From Bacillota bacterium (GTDB taxonomy: Bacteria > Bacillota > Bacilli > Calditerricolales > Calditerricolaceae), in the NCBI GenBank assembly GCA_017577925.1, contig PKQU01000112.1, positions 1 through 6,808 of the forward strand: a stretch of 6,808 nt of DNA, read 5' to 3'. The notes beneath the pieces were generated by a model. The model was not told where the DNA came from and ran no database searches. It was given only the letters and a program-made list of their open reading frames with translations. Positions 6,652 to 6,808 of this stretch are shown in pieces. The stretch's first letter is position 1. Each line of letters starts with the position of its first letter. Made by a program: the position numbers and the translations under genes.

Positions 6652-6681
6652 ACTATACGAGATCATCTAATCCTCTGTCAA
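6652..6681 (-). promoter_or_regulatory. Sigma-A-type promoter of the met operon
   Basis: On the minus strand TTGACA (6681-6676) is a perfect -35 and TATAGT (6657-6652) a 5-of-6 match to the -10, separated by 18 bp. Transcription would begin near 6645, about 40 nt before aptamer stem P1, giving a leader of roughly 245 nt before metI. The surrounding bases are AT-rich compared with the GC-rich flanks. No separate operator was recognised. Confidence 0.8.
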
Positions 6682-6808
6682 CAATTCGTTTGCAGCTTGG
6701 CCTGCAGCCCCTTGGCCAGGGTTCCCTTGTCGCGCCCGGCCCGATGTTTTCGGCAAAGCACGCGGCGTGGAAGGGGGGGCCGCCTTCCGTCCGTCACGGG
6801 GTCCTCTT
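6678..6808 (-). other. Upstream flank; possible 3' end of an unidentified gene
   Basis: One minus-strand frame is open from the right edge and ends ...KGTLAKGLQAKLQTNC with a TGA at 6680-6678, inside the -35 box of the met promoter. About 42 residues are visible and match no family I know. A second minus-strand frame is also open through most of this GC-rich stretch, so openness alone proves little. The sharp change from GC-rich to AT-rich sequence at about 6690 fits a gene ending here, but does not establish it. Confidence 0.2.

Noticed and set aside
6744..6808. Plus-strand ATG open to the right edge (MFSAKHAAWKGG...)
   Set aside because: About 21 residues, no ribosome binding site, no recognised family.
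1..6808. CRISPR arrays, tRNA or rRNA genes, defence or phage genes
   Set aside because: None seen: no regularly spaced repeats, no tRNA-like or rRNA-like conserved segments, and all long genuine frames are explained by metH, metC, metI and the transposase end.

Overview
The window is GC-rich and shows one methionine-biosynthesis operon, read on the minus strand, with the end of a transposable element beyond its 3' end. The likely host is a GC-rich member of the Bacillota, probably a Bacillales-type organism. This rests on a SAM-I (S-box) riboswitch with a transcription terminator, a metI-metC pair very like that of Bacillus, strong AAAGGAGG-type ribosome binding sites and GTG starts. The genus is not determined.

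Layout, left to right: 1-394 is the right-hand end of an insertion sequence, holding the 3' end of an integrase-type transposase (plus strand) and two 20-bp end repeats. Inside the transposase's last codons, on the opposite strand, is a strong hairpin plus T-run that looks like the first intrinsic terminator met by transcripts leaving metH. 395-485 is a short gap. 486-3935 is metH, 3953-5113 is metC and 5110-6399 is metI, all on the minus strand. 6400-6690 is the regulatory leader: ribosome binding site, terminator, antiterminator, SAM-I aptamer and a sigma-A promoter. 6691-6808 holds no gene that can be assigned; one reading frame enters from the edge and stops at the promoter.

How it works: when S-adenosylmethionine is scarce the leader should fold into the antiterminator and the operon is read. 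MetI joins an activated homoserine to cysteine to give cystathionine, MetC splits it to homocysteine, and MetH methylates homocysteine with methyl-tetrahydrofolate through cobalamin to give methionine. When SAM is abundant the aptamer holds the 3' strand of P1, the terminator forms, and transcription stops before metI. metI and metC overlap by 4 bp and metC and metH are 17 bp apart, so one polycistronic mRNA with coupled translation is expected. No methylenetetrahydrofolate reductase (metF/yitJ) is in the window.

I found no evidence of a wholly new system. The points most worth a second look are the operon terminator lying antisense inside the transposase gene, the repeated complementary words shared by the riboswitch P4 stem, P1 and terminator, the extra C-terminal tail of MetI, and the transposon end repeats.
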